Positions 45,081 through 56,800 of a DNA stretch of 64,000 nucleotides are shown here, piece after piece. Below the pieces are notes generated by a model. It saw only the letters and a program-made list of their open reading frames with translations. It did no database searches and was not told the origin of the DNA. Position 1 is the stretch's first letter, and each line of letters starts with the position of its first letter. This stretch comes from Podarcis raffonei (lineage: Eukaryota > Chordata > Lepidosauria > Squamata > Lacertidae), in NCBI RefSeq assembly GCF_027172205.1, contig NC_070607.1, positions 6,954,001 to 7,018,000 on the forward strand, read 5' to 3'. The translations under genes and the position numbers were made by a program.

Positions 45081-46979
45081 CCAATACACATTTGTGCACG
45101 CACAGCCTCAATGGCACCCCTCAGGAGGCTTTGCACAGGGCAAACAACCTTGCCTAGCCAGCCCACCCCACCCCCACCCCCGTTACAGCACTGCTGGAAC
45201 CAAACCTTACACGGAGACTCTGCCCTACCCGTTTACATAAGGCAAATCACCCTCTGTAAATGATCTCTCATGCGCACACGCAATCCAGCGCACATGTGCA
45301 TCCTTTAGAGCACATACGGCTTTATGGCTATCAGCAGATTCAAGGGTGAGCACTTGACAGCTGAGGAGCAGATTTTGGGGAGTATGATCGTTTTGGCCGC
45401 AGCTATGATTTTAAATGGAGCACAATAGAATTTTGGCATCACGCAAGGTGCTGCTGAAATTTGATGTTCCAGTGGCCTCTACTTAGTTGCAAAAGCAACC
45501 AAGCAAATAGTGTCTAGGCAAAGAGGACATCAAAGAGGCTTCCCCCGCCCCAGCCCCGCTCCTGGGGGGGGGGGGGAATCCTATGGACCGGTGCGTCCTA
45601 TGGGGTGAAAAAAACGGTATGCCTATAGTGGCAATGGGCAAGTCCTTTTAAAAGAAAATAATTTTTTCAAGTGTTCTGCTGCGACTGCCCCCCCCCCCCG
45701 TTTTGTGTGCCAAGAGACTGCGCGTGTGTGCGTTTTTTAAAGCGGAGATAAACAGAACTGCTAGCATCCAAGAGAACGAAGATTGAAAAGCGGCTCTGAG
45801 TAACTTGCCTCTAGATCTGTGACAATATAAAGAAAGGGAAGGAGCCCTATACACCACCTCAGGCTCCTGAAAGGAAAGGTGGGATAAAGGCTTGTAAATA
45901 AATGAAATAAAAAAATAAGTTCTGGGCAGAGGATGGCACTGTCATTTGGGATGAGCTTTTGCTAGCGAGACAAAAGGCTGCAAGAGATTTCTGTCTGTTT
46001 ACCCTGCCACCAGGGCGGGCGAGGGGATCAGGGCTGCAGCTCCCCCAGCAGCAAGAGGCCCCCTGAATCCTCCCCACCGCCCTGCCCCACTGCCCTATTT
46101 CCCGCAGCGCATCACATGGCAGGCACCCCACCAGAGGTGCTTCTCCCTCTTTCCTGGAAGGCTTCCTGCTTTTGCTGGCTTTTTCCACAGCCAGCCAGAG
46201 CTTGACAGCAGGGAAGGAAGGAGGGAGGGGAGCCTTGCTCCAATTGCCCACGGCTTCCATTGACACACAGCAGAGATCAGGAGGGCGCAGGAGCAAACAA
46301 GGCTCTGTGCCAAACAATTCTGGGCTGGCAGCCAAGCCAAGAAGCCACCTGCCCGGTTCCAGCTTTGCCTCGGCTCTTCCAGCTGCCTCTCATCCTCCCC
46401 CTCCCTTCTTTCCAGGGCTGCTCCTGCTCCCTGGATGAGTAACTTCAGCTTTTTTGTTCTCAGTTTGCCTTCAGAAGCGCATATTCCAATGCTAATGACT
46501 CCAGGGTGTCTGGACAGATTGCCTGGCTGGCTGTTCCCTGAAGAGGAGGAGGAGGAGGAGGAGGGAAGAGCTCTCTCGGCTTCTTGTGGCGCTTTTCTTC
46601 CGAGGAAGGAGCCTGTGAACTAGAACAAAACGGCCTCCCACTCCTCTTCGTTTGAATGGCATCTTGCTTTTGTCTCCTGCCGCCCTGGAGAGCGGGTGGC
46701 TGTTTGCTACCGCCCTCTGAGGAAATTCTGGGGGATGCGAGGACAGGGCTGCTCCTCTTTCAGTTGTCCCTGAAGGGTGGGGAGGTTTGAGAGGCTCCCT
46801 CTTGGGTATATCCTTCCCTCTGATAGTGAACTCAGGTGGTTGAGGGCAAACAGGGATGGAGCCCAAGAAGGGAGGGTGTATAGGGCAAGCACAGGTGAGC
46901 AGAGGTCTGCAGAAGTGTCACTTGGAAATAAAAATGGGGGATGTGGGTGGGATTGGGAAAGATTCCCTGGATTTCCCTG
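45081..46979. other. Intergenic stretch, no gene recognised
   Basis: An end piece of the CCGTATT-type MITE lies at 45589-45618. A (GAG)n run is at 46542-46562. The frames at 45859-46335 and 46492-46866 overlap others in all directions, have low-complexity composition, and match no family I know. Confidence 0.4.
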
Positions 46980-47116
46980 GATTATGGAATTATAGAATTG
47001 GAAGGACCACTGGGGTCATCTAGTCCAACCCGCCGCAATGCAGGAATCTTTTGCCAACAGGGCTCAAGCTCATAACCCTGAGATTAGTCTCATGCTCTAC
47101 CAGCTCAGCTATCCCA
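46980..47116 (-). mobile_element. tRNA-Lys-like SINE with CR1 tail
   Basis: On - it begins GATAGCTGAGCTGGTAGAGC (A box), has an anticodon-arm-like ATGAGACTAATCTCAGGG, a decayed B box, then GATTCCTGCATTGCGGCGGG and GTCCTTCCAATTCTATAATT. The tail matches CR1 3' ends. Confidence 0.72.
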
Positions 47117-47313
47117 GATCATAGGCGCCATATCCTAGGGACTGAGCTCCCTTCAGCAGCACCCCCTCCCAAATATTTACTCACAGCTTCTCCTCTCCTG
47201 CCCCAGCGGTAGTTCCAGCTCATTGGCCAACCACACTAGCCCTGCCTTACTTAATAGACTTGGTTGTTAATCCGAAAGAGAGGCATACGTTTCTGTGGTT
47301 CTATTGCAGCTCT

Positions 47314-47849
47314 TTTATATGCCTGTTGTCTTTGTCCATGACAGGCCTAGATAGCATCTTGAGAAGTAGATACATCACCTTGACAACAAAGGTCCGTATA
47401 GTTAAAGCCATGGTTTTCCCAGTAGTGATGTATGGAAGCGAGAGCTGGACCATAAAGAAGGCTGATCGCCGAAGAATTGATGCTTTTGAATTATGGTGCT
47501 GGAGAAGACTCTTGAGAGTCCCATGGACTGCAAGAAGATCAAACGCATCCATTCTTAAGGAAATCAGCCCTGAGTGCTCACTGGAAGGACAGATCCTGAA
47601 GCTGAGGCTCCAGTACTTTGGCCACCTCATGAGAAGAGAAGACTCCCTGGAAAAGACCCTGATGTTGGGAAAGATGGAGGGCACAAGGAGAAGGGGGCGA
47701 CAGAGGACGAGATGGTTGGATAGTGTTTTCGAGGTTACCAGCATGAGTCTGACCAAACTGCGGGAGGTAGTGGAGGACAGAGGTGCCTGGCGTGCTCTGG
47801 TCCATGGGGTCACGAAGAGTCGGACACGACTAAACAACAACAACAACAA
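47314..47849 (+). mobile_element. Bov-B (RTE) LINE, 5'-truncated 536-bp copy
   Basis: The frame from 47341 encodes the C-terminal part of the Bov-B reverse transcriptase protein ([50 protein letters not shown]) with no stop, then ends in (CAA)n. An exact 11-bp duplication, attgcagctct, lies at 47303-47313 and 47850-47860. Open frame plus exact duplication point to a recent insertion. Confidence 0.94.
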
Positions 47850-48029
47850 ATTGCAGCTCTGTGGGTACTGTGTCCTTGGGTTCACTTCTAATGCATTCAG
47901 GGGAGGCAAATGGAAGGTGTCCTTAGGGGGCAAAGACAACTACAAAAGCTGGTGGCTTCAAAATGACACAGGAAGGTGAATGCTGAAATGTACTACCTGC
48001 AAATGTTTGGATGTGAATTCTTCTGCCAA

Positions 48030-48125
48030 GCCATGGATGCTTTAGTTGAGATTCCTGCATTGCAGAGAGTTGGACTAGATGTCTTTGAGGGTCCCTTCCA
48101 ACGCTACAGTTCTATGCTTCCGTGA
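48030..48125 (+). mobile_element. CR1 3' tail fragment
   Basis: TTTAGTTGAGATTCCTGCAT, then GTTGGACTAGATGTC and GGGTCCCTTCCAACGC, the same tail as at 26937-27560. It could instead be the tail of a tRNA-Lys SINE. Confidence 0.55.
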
Positions 48126-51100
48126 GTCTATGAAGCGTAGGTATCAACAGAGCCAGTATGAATGTTTGACATCTGCCCTGTTAAGTGCTTAGACTTGAGA
48201 CAAAATGAATTAAAAAAAATAAATCTCAACAACTTTAAAACTGCCACCAGCTGAAACACAATTGAAAGTCTACAGGTGGTAAGTCAATCATCTTCTTTTA
48301 ATACTGCGGCAAGATCTTTTAGATATACATATATATACAAACACACACATCACATGATTCCAACAGCAAAACAGGAAACAGCAGGCGACGACATTTCAGG
48401 ATTGCACTATTTAATTTAGCTGTAACTGCTAAACTCAGTCCCCCTGCCTGGATGTTTTCACCTGAGAATTTATACTACGGTCCTGTTATTATCTTGCCAC
48501 CCACAGGTTTTCCTCACTGGAAATGTTGGCCACAGATTATCTTCACAGTGCATTTTAAAGGTTATCTGCAAATATTTTCCCGTGTCTGAATTCCCTGCTA
48601 ACCAGTTTCAGAACCCGATACCCAAGCGATGCAGACAGGCAATCGTCAAAGATTATTTCTTTATGTAGCACCATCTTTGGTGCCGAGAGCCCACCTTCAA
48701 ACAGAAGAGACACACACACTCTCTCTCTCTTTTATGATTTGTGTCTTGCTGCAAGCAAAATGGCTGTTTCGCCCCCACCCCCTTTGTGGTTGGTTTCTCC
48801 CTTTTATAGCAGGCCCAAAGTAAGTTATTCAGTCCGAGTGGTAACAAAAGCTAAGTGCAAAAGCACATCCGTAAGCACCATGCCCAATTAAATTTTCTAC
48901 AGAACGGTTAAATGGAATGGTGCATGAATGCCCAAATATTCTACTCCCAGAAAACCTTCACAGGAAATAGATTAAAACACCACTTCTCAAAAACGTATAA
49001 ATATTGGACCTCCCTTCTTTAGAGAGAAAAGGGAAGATTCGAGCCCGCAACGCTAGGTAAGGCGGGTGGGGAGGAAGAAGAGTTCCTTTCTTTACGGCCT
49101 CCAAACTCTGGAAGGCAGGAGTCTGGCCAAGACTATGGCTTACTTGAGGGCACCTCCAGGCTGAGGGCAAGTTCTGCACTGGAGACTTCCCAATTTGCTG
49201 CTCACGCTGTTGGCCATGGCAACACCAGCTCCTGGGGAAATTTTGGAAGGTGCTAAAGCTGCACCTGCCGATACTTCCTCCTATAGATGACCTCTGAAAA
49301 TACACAAAGCCTTTCCTCCATTGCAGCTCATCATCCTCCTAAATGGCACAAGCTCCTTTAGTCTGTGCCGTTTTGCCTTTCCTGTGCCATTCCCATGTAG
49401 GTGGAGCTGCACCCAGAGCCTGGCAGAGGGACAGAATTCTCCTCTCCTCTTCTCCCTACCCCACCCGTAACTGACTTCTGGTCTGTTTCCATTGACCAGT
49501 ATAGGTTGAGCTCTGCTCTCCTCCCCCCCCCCCCGCCGCCCCATTTTTCAAGGCCTTGATAAATTGGATTATTAACAAAACACAGCCAAAGGGAAAATAG
49601 CAATTTGACTTAAGCAGCATTCAACATGTTTCACCACGAAACACTGTGAGCGTTCTCCAGTATGGCTGTGAACATGTTTGCTCTGCAGCTATCAGGGAGG
49701 TGAGCCAAAGGAACCAACCACCCCCCCACACACCCCAAAATAAGTAGCAGCTGCTGCCCACTTGTACTTTGCATATAGGGCTATGGCTGCTGGAGTGCCT
49801 GGATACATCTAAAATAAGTGAACAATGGAGCAGTGTTTTGGATGAGTAAAGATGACAGAGTCAGAAAAGGGGGGGGGGACACCAAGGAGGCAGCTGTCTG
49901 TCCACGGCTGGCTTGTTGTCACACGCAGCCTGCTGGCTGTGCCCAAGCATGTCAGCAAAATCTGAGCGACTGAGTTGCTCGAACCACCTGGAATGTACCT
50001 GCTTGATAGGAACCAAGGCTTCAGGCGTTTCCAAACTGCGAAGAGCAGAGGAGCGCTTTTCCTGAACTAATCTTAAAAACAATGAAAGGACATCTCTGCA
50101 GTGTCAGAGTGAGCCAATCGCCCCGAGGGCAGACATAAAAGGGAGCCTGGAAGGCAGCAGGCAGGCCCAGAGGTTACGAGATCCAGACATTTTAAAATTC
50201 TCTCTCGGGCCCCAGTAACTCTTCTCCCCGGTCACATCTGGGTGGCTCAGTGCACAATTTGGACAATCGATGTCTCCCTTCTAAAGCATCCTCAGTTCAA
50301 TTATCTTACAGGCTTCATCCCATTAGGGATATACTGTTATAAGTTCTCAATAAGGCACATACAAAACTGAGCAGAAAATTAAAAATAGCAGCTTCATGTG
50401 GAAGGGTTGGGTGGGTCAGTACTCTCTTGTCATCTGGATGATCAACTTGTTGTACTCACGGTGCTGGAAACACCTGAAGCTTTTTCCTTCCTCGTGGTGG
50501 TTGTGGCAAGAGGCACCGTTTTGTTTCTGAAAGCAATTTTCAAAAGACTTCTAACCTCATGTCTAAAATTAGTTGTTTCAAGGAATGTAGTCCAAAACAA
50601 AAGCTTTGCTTATTCTGAAGGGGCAGCCACCCCAGGGTTGTCCCCATATACAAAAGCCTCCTTTGTTACCGCCGTACTGAGGAGTCAGCCATTGAAAGGG
50701 GTGCATTCAGAGCTGCAGACTTTTGTTAGTTCAATACTTCGCCTCTTTGGTGAATACATATATGTAGCTCAGGGAGCATTGCAGTATTAACGCTCTTATA
50801 AAAAAGGTGGCGTATAGGCAGTCCATTCAAAAGTTAAGAGCTTAAACTTAAAAGCTGTTTGCCATAGAGTGTGGAAATATGTGAACGAGGCACAACTCTC
50901 ACTCCTGAACCAGCTTTGTATCTGAAGGCTTAAACTGTTATCTCCAGCTGTTACGTAAACGGTAGTTTTGTGTTTTAGTGCCAAGAGAACTGTCAAGCTT
51001 TCAACCATTTCTGTTTATGGGTAAAATAAATAAAAGTAGGTTTTCTGCACCATGAGCACAATTGGGAGTAAGGTGCCTGGCCTCACCCTCATGGATGGAG

Positions 51101-51134
51101 AGGCTTGCTTATGAACTTTCTACCTTCAGGTAAC

Positions 51135-51570
51135 CCCTCCGGGAGGGGCTGGAGCTCAACAGTAGAACAGGTGCTTTGCATGCAGAAGGTCCCAGATTCA
51201 GTCTCCAAGAAGGGCAGCGAAAGGCCTTTCTCTGAAATACTGGGAAGCTGCTACCAGTGTGGTATAGTGGTTAAGAGTGGTGGACTCGTAATCTGGTGAA
51301 CTGGGTTCGATTCCCTGCTCCTCCACATGCAGCTGCTGGGTGACCTTGGGCTAGTCACACTTCTCTGAAGTCTCTCAGCCCCACTCACCTCACAGAGTGT
51401 TTGTTGTGGGTGAGGAAGGGAAAAGGAGATTGTTAGCCGCTTTGAGACTCCTTCGGGTAGTGATAAAGCGGGATATCAAATCCAAACTCTTCTCTTCTTC
51501 TTCAGTCAGTGTTTTTATTACTGAGCCAGGTAGCCCAATGATCTGACCAAGGCAGCTTGCTGTGTTCCTA
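51135..51570 (+). mobile_element. tRNA-Ala-like SINE split by another SINE
   Basis: The left part has GGGGCTGGAGCTCAACAGTA (A box), TTTGCATGCAGAAGGTCCC (anticodon TGC region) and a decayed B box. The right part resumes after 51501 with CAGTGTTTTTATTACTGAGC and ends AAGGCAGCTTGCTGTGTTCC. Confidence 0.7.
51252..51501 (+). mobile_element. MIR/CORE-like SINE nested in the tRNA-Ala SINE
   Basis: Head GTGGTATAGTGGTTAAGAGT, B box GGGTTCGATTCCC, CORE-like GCTGGGTGACCTTGGGCTAG, then CGCTTTGAGACTCCTTCGGG and a CTTCTTCTTC end. Same family as 37616-37872. Confidence 0.78.
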
Positions 51571-53740
51571 TAGACCCCTCCACATCTCCCAGGGAACCCC
51601 AGCACTTTGCAGAAGCTTCTAGGGCACGGGCTCAGGGCCCATGGGGCATCAGCTAGGCCTGCTCAACTTCCCTGATGCTGGCATGAACTAGAAAAAGGCC
51701 CAAGCTCACTGCTGCTGCTCTGCTCTGACTGTGCATTGCAGGGGATGGACGGACCTGGTAGTGCTTCATTTAAGCTTGTCATCTGTTAATGATATTTTCC
51801 TGGAATAACACCCATAGGCTCTCAAGGAGCCTGCCTCTGCTTATCTATCCAGAGGAGGAAATGCCGGCTGTTTCAGCCACATACCCTCTTGGCGTATCTC
51901 ATCATAGATCACAGTTTCTCTCCAGGGGAGTGTAAACTCCGCTCACCAGAGGTTACTATTTCTGCTTCTCCTTTTATGCGATCGCTCTTCTGGTGGAAAG
52001 GCTGTGGAGGCAGCGCTGTTTGGCTTTGCTGAGGTTTGACTCCTTCAACTTCTGATTCCCTCCCTAAATGTGTAAACGAGTCAGAACGGAAGGGAGTCCA
52101 GGGGTTCGGAGTCCAGGTGGAAAGGCCCAGAGCAAGGAGGTATTGGGGGGGAAGAAGATGTGACTTGGGGCAGAAACTGCAGCTGCCTGGCTCCTTCACA
52201 TGCCTGTCAACCAGCAGCTTCAGGAAGAGATGAAAAGGAGGGGGGGCTAAACTGATCCCAGCTGTGCAAGCAGACTACACCCAGCAGGACATGGGGGGGG
52301 GGGGGGAATCAAGGTTTCCGTCTTGAGAGTGAACCATGAGGGGGATGGAAACCACACACCCCCTCAAAATCTGGTACAATCATTGGGGAAACTATCGTCC
52401 AGTTTCCAGACATCCCCCATAAAAAGTCAGTTTAGCAAAGACATCATCATTGAAATTATTCACACATGAAAAGGTTTAAAAAAGAAAAAAGATGAAGGGA
52501 AGAAAAGCGTAACAGGACAGAATGAAGCCCTAACCGAGCAGAACCCATTTTTCTTCTCCTTTAACTGTTATTTAAATGTTAGATCTGCCAGTCAGTCATT
52601 AGAGGCAGCTGTTAATATAAAGCAGCAGAAAGAAAAAGGAGCAGAACCCCTCCTGGTAAGTTGCTATTTTCAGGAGGCTTACTTTCAAAGCCAAAACTAT
52701 TTCTCTCACGCACACAAAAAAGGCAAGATTTTAGCTACAGTACGCTTTAAAGCGTTTCCACTTTGCAGTGCACTAAAACTGAGTTTAAAGCTCTCAAAAT
52801 TGGGAGTCGAGCTCTAGCTGCCTGGGGGTCGGACCCTGCAGTCTGGTTTCAGTTCAAACTTCAACAGTAGGTTTGCTCAAGATTCATACTAACTTGCTAG
52901 AGCCAGGTCTGCCTCACTGAATGAAATGCAGAAATCAGCACCACCAACCCAGGTTAGCAATGGCCCCGCTTTCAATATGTGCCAAGATTAATCTTAGGTT
53001 TATTTTCAACATTCAGGGCCCACCGTTTTCGCACACACATGTATCTGCCTTGCATGATTTTTTTGTTTTAAAGGCTCAGGTGTGTACTTTTTTTGTAATT
53101 CAGCATTTCAACAGCGTGGCACACAGCTCTTTACTCGTGGCAGTTAACTGTGAACTCCTGTTCCAGGGGAGAAACTGAAAATGCCTGTAGTGTGAGTTTA
53201 GTCCCTGCATTTACTGCCCCTTTTCTCCTACTGAGGACCCACACTTATTTGCAGGGCAGTGCTGTGTAGCTGGCCCATGAAGGAATGCTTTCGTGCAAGA
53301 CATGTCTCTCTGTGAGTGCACATGCCGGTTTAACATTGCCAAGAATTCTGTTTTGACAAGCGGAAGAAAGGAGTCTGGAGTGCTTCCTGGAAAAGGTTCA
53401 TACCTGCGACAGGATGGAGATGGGGCCAGATATTGCTTTCTTCCATGCTGAACCACCTCTCTTACAGAGGAGTACAGAAAAACAGCAATGTCCAAAACCC
53501 AAAAGCTTCGCTTCCAGTGACAGCAGAGTTTGGGCATTTGTTAGTCTTCCATTTTTGCACCTCAGGAAAGTTGATGAGGATAGGCAGAAGAACCATGAGA
53601 GAGCGAGTGAGTCATGTCACCAGTGTTCCATTCACAGAAGAGCATCCTTTTTCTATGGTGGGAATTCTCTCTGGGCAGAAAGAGTTATCTGATTATTTCA
53701 TCAAGAAGGAAGCTAGGAAAAGTATCGGCGTGCCAGTCCA

Positions 53741-53817
53741 TCACAGCACAAAAAACAGAATAAGCACCACCAGCAGGATAGCAAAGAGAATGATAATTGC
53801 GCACCATTGTCGCCGAT
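53741..53817 (-). CDS. STX6: STX6 exon 8, membrane anchor (residues 230-254)
   Basis: Acceptor CTATTGCAG. It encodes [20 protein letters not shown] then LFFVL and TGA (53743-53741). This is the single C-terminal transmembrane helix that inserts the protein into Golgi and endosome membranes, directly after the basic RR. Confidence 0.95.
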
Positions 53818-56800
53818 CTGCAATAGAACACATACGGATTAGTTCTCTGCTGCCATGAAAGAAGCTTTCCATGTGCTACAGTGCTAGGAGCCCAACTGAT
53901 GCGAGAAAAGCCAGCAGCAAGACATGGTGTTGTTATATGTCTTTTTAAAGAAACGGCTGTATTTGGAACAGTTCGATCAGATGTCAGGAGAATTCATGTA
54001 ACAAACGATAGGCTCCTTGGTAGGCAAACTCCCTGATTCACAATGCATTCCCTGCTTCTCACTGGTGCTGGTCCATAATCCGTTTCCAAGACTAAGATCC
54101 CAGAAGGGCCTGGCATATGGCAGCTGAGCTGCTGCTCTTAGTATCCCTCAACAAGAGGAACAAATAGAGAAGCTTGGAAACGTTTGCAGTAAGAATTTCA
54201 AGAAGCTGTGTTCATATTGTGCCTACAGGTGCAGCTGGAAAAGCAATGTCCCAAAGTAAATGCTTCCACATAAACAGAGCTGCATTAGTTTCTAAAAACT
54301 TGCAGCAGGAAAAGGACACAATTTAAATCCATATTCTGGGAATCAGGCAGCAGCTGGAAACCTCAAACCATTCAAATATCTTTGAAGTTTACTTATTGAA
54401 TATGCAACCACTGTAAAACACACAAAATAGAAATGATATAAAGGATTGTGAAGCTCCTTAGCGGTAGACACACAAGTCAATCTACCTGAGCACAGGTTTC
54501 TTTTTTTCTGTTTTTTTTCAAGCACAGGTTTCTAAAGCCTTTTCTCTTCAGTCTCCAGCTAAAGACACTCAGGGATAGTGAACAGTTGGCATTTCACAAG
54601 ATTGTGAATGAAGAGTATTTCTATCATGTTGCATGCTTTCCTGGAAACAAACAATTACTCTGCATCATATACACTAAAATGGATTTGATATAGCACCTGC
54701 TTTCTTCTAAATGCAGTGCTATGCTGCTGTTTTTAATGTATTTTTAATCTTTTGTTGGAAGCCGCTTCTTCTTCTTCTTCTTCTTCTTCTCCTTCTCCTT
54801 CTCCTTCTCCTTCTCCTTCTCCTTCTCCTTCTCCTTCTCCTTCTCCTTCTTCTGTTTCCAGAGTAGCTCAGGCCTATACCAGCTGCCTTAGAATTCCAAC
54901 CATTACAGGTCTGGGACAAGTAGTTTGCTTGGATGGCACCAGCAGAAGAAACAAGGTCTGGCAGCTACCTGTATCAGCTTAAAATGATTCTTGCTCATGA
55001 GTGGTGATGTCCTAGTTGAGCCCCCTGCAATAACAGACGACTTAACATTTTAACATCTCCCATTTCCACGCCAGGCTACTTACCACTGGTCATATGGGAC
55101 ACTTTTGCAAGTTTCTTCATAACGTTATCTAGTCGTGTCTGAGTGCTGTCCAGCTCATGAGAAAAGTCATCCAACATGCTAGAACCACAAGAAGAGAGCA
55201 GGGTACCTCAGACTAAGCTTTTAACTTAGCGTAGGAGAAGAGTTTGTTGCAAAAATCTGGCAACTACATGGGGAAACAGTTATAAGGTGGGAGCCACCAA
55301 GGTTTTTTGTTTTGCTTTGTCTTTAACTGAGTTGCAGAAGACCCAAACAACTTGGGACCCAAATAACTGGAAGAATGCCCATTCCCAACCTGCCCATGCT
55401 CCAGTATCTTCTGCAGAGGCTCATCTCCACATGCCTCCTCCCCAAACACAGTTGAGTCTCTCTGACTGTTCATTCTACACTTCACTATTATAATCAAAAG
55501 CTGAGGTTAAAGGTGAAACACAAGCCAAGGTGACATTGCCTTCCAAGGTTTAGCATATATTACTGCAGGTCGAACAGAAGAACTATATCTTATGTCCTGC
55601 TACCTGCCACATCACAGGAAAATAAATAGGACTAAAAAAAGTCAAAATTATTGATAAATGCCAGACAATCACTTTAAAAAGCCCTGGTGGATGCAACCAA
55701 AAGCTCATCTCATCTAGTACTTTGTTCTCCACAGTGGCTAGCAACATGTAATATTCAAATACTCACACTGCTTGTTCATCTAGCTCTCCTCCAATACGCT
55801 GGGACATATTCTTTAATACACCAATGCTGCCAGAGACCAGCTCCAACTGTTCATCCTGCTGTTCGATGATTAACTGGTACCCAGAAAAGAGGAGGGGATT
55901 TATGTAGTTAAAACTCATGATATACAACTGCAATTGGCAGCCTAAAGTGCTAATAGCACCTCCCTACACATCCAATCTTAATTTCTTGAGCATCTAGAGA
56001 AGCCTTCCAGCTCCCATCAGCCCCAGACAGCATAGACAACAGTCAGGGATAATGAGAGATGTAGTCCTAAATATCCAAAGGCTGGGAAAGGCTGCTCTAA
56101 GAACTAACATTAAGGGCTGTAGGTAAAGGTAAAGGGACCCCTGACCATTAGGTCCAGTCGTGACCGACTCTGGGGTTGCAGCGCTCATCTCGCTTTATTG
56201 GTTGAGGGAGCTGGTGTACAGCTTCCGGGTCATGTGGCCAGCATGACTAAGCCGCTTCTGGCGAAACAGAGCAGTGCACGGAAACGCCATTTACCTTCCC
56301 ACTGGAGCGGTACCTATTTATCTACTTGCACTTTGACGCACTTTCCAACTGCTAGGTGGGCAGGAGCAGGGACCGAGCCACAGGAGCTCACCCCATCGCG
56401 GGGATTCGAACCACCGACCTTCTGATCAGCAAGCCCTAGGCTCTGTGGTTTAACCCACAGCGCCACCCGCGTCCCTTATTAAGGGCTCTAAGGACTACCT
56501 TTAAAGAAAAAGTACAGAACTTCCAGCCAGCCAGAAAGTCTGCTCCCAGTTTCATGTCCCTTTCCAGAACGTCTCCCTTTCTGAAAGGTACTGATACCTC
56601 AATATTAAGCTATGCATGCTCAGAGGAAGACTGGATTCCTTTGTTTGCATTTGAGCATCGTCTGCTTTGACTCTCAGTAATATGTGGACACGGGTGGCGC
56701 TGTGGTCTAAACCACTGAGCCTCTTGGGCTTGCTGATCAGAAGGTCGGCGGTTTGAATCCCTGTGAGAGGGTGAGCTCCTGTTGCTTGGTCCCAACTCCT

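Larger units (their letters stand above)
48126..53740 (-). other. STX6: STX6 3' flank, probably including a long 3' UTR
   Basis: It follows the STX6 stop codon on the - strand. Mammalian STX6 has a 3' UTR of several kilobases, so much of this may be transcribed. Candidate poly(A) signals on - are AATAAA at 52999-53004 and ATTAAA near 48297; I cannot choose between them. Frames on either strand (for example 50398-50790) have no similarity I can name. It holds two nested SINEs at 51135-51570. Confidence 0.35.

Noticed and set aside
45859-46335. 158-codon - strand frame in a GC-richer intergenic patch
   Set aside because: Overlapped by frames on the other strand, low-complexity composition, no recognisable domain or splice context.
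46980-47116. tRNA gene (Lys-like)
   Set aside because: The B box is decayed, the acceptor stem is absent, and a CR1 tail follows; it is a SINE head.
47260-47979. Host gene with reverse-transcriptase-like end
   Set aside because: The peptide is the Bov-B C-terminus and the segment has LINE ends and a target-site duplication.
51135-51251. tRNA-Ala gene
   Set aside because: The A box and anticodon region are recognisable, but the T arm is mutated and SINE body sequence follows.
54719-54919. Arg-rich frame
   Set aside because: It is only the (GGAGAA)n tract.
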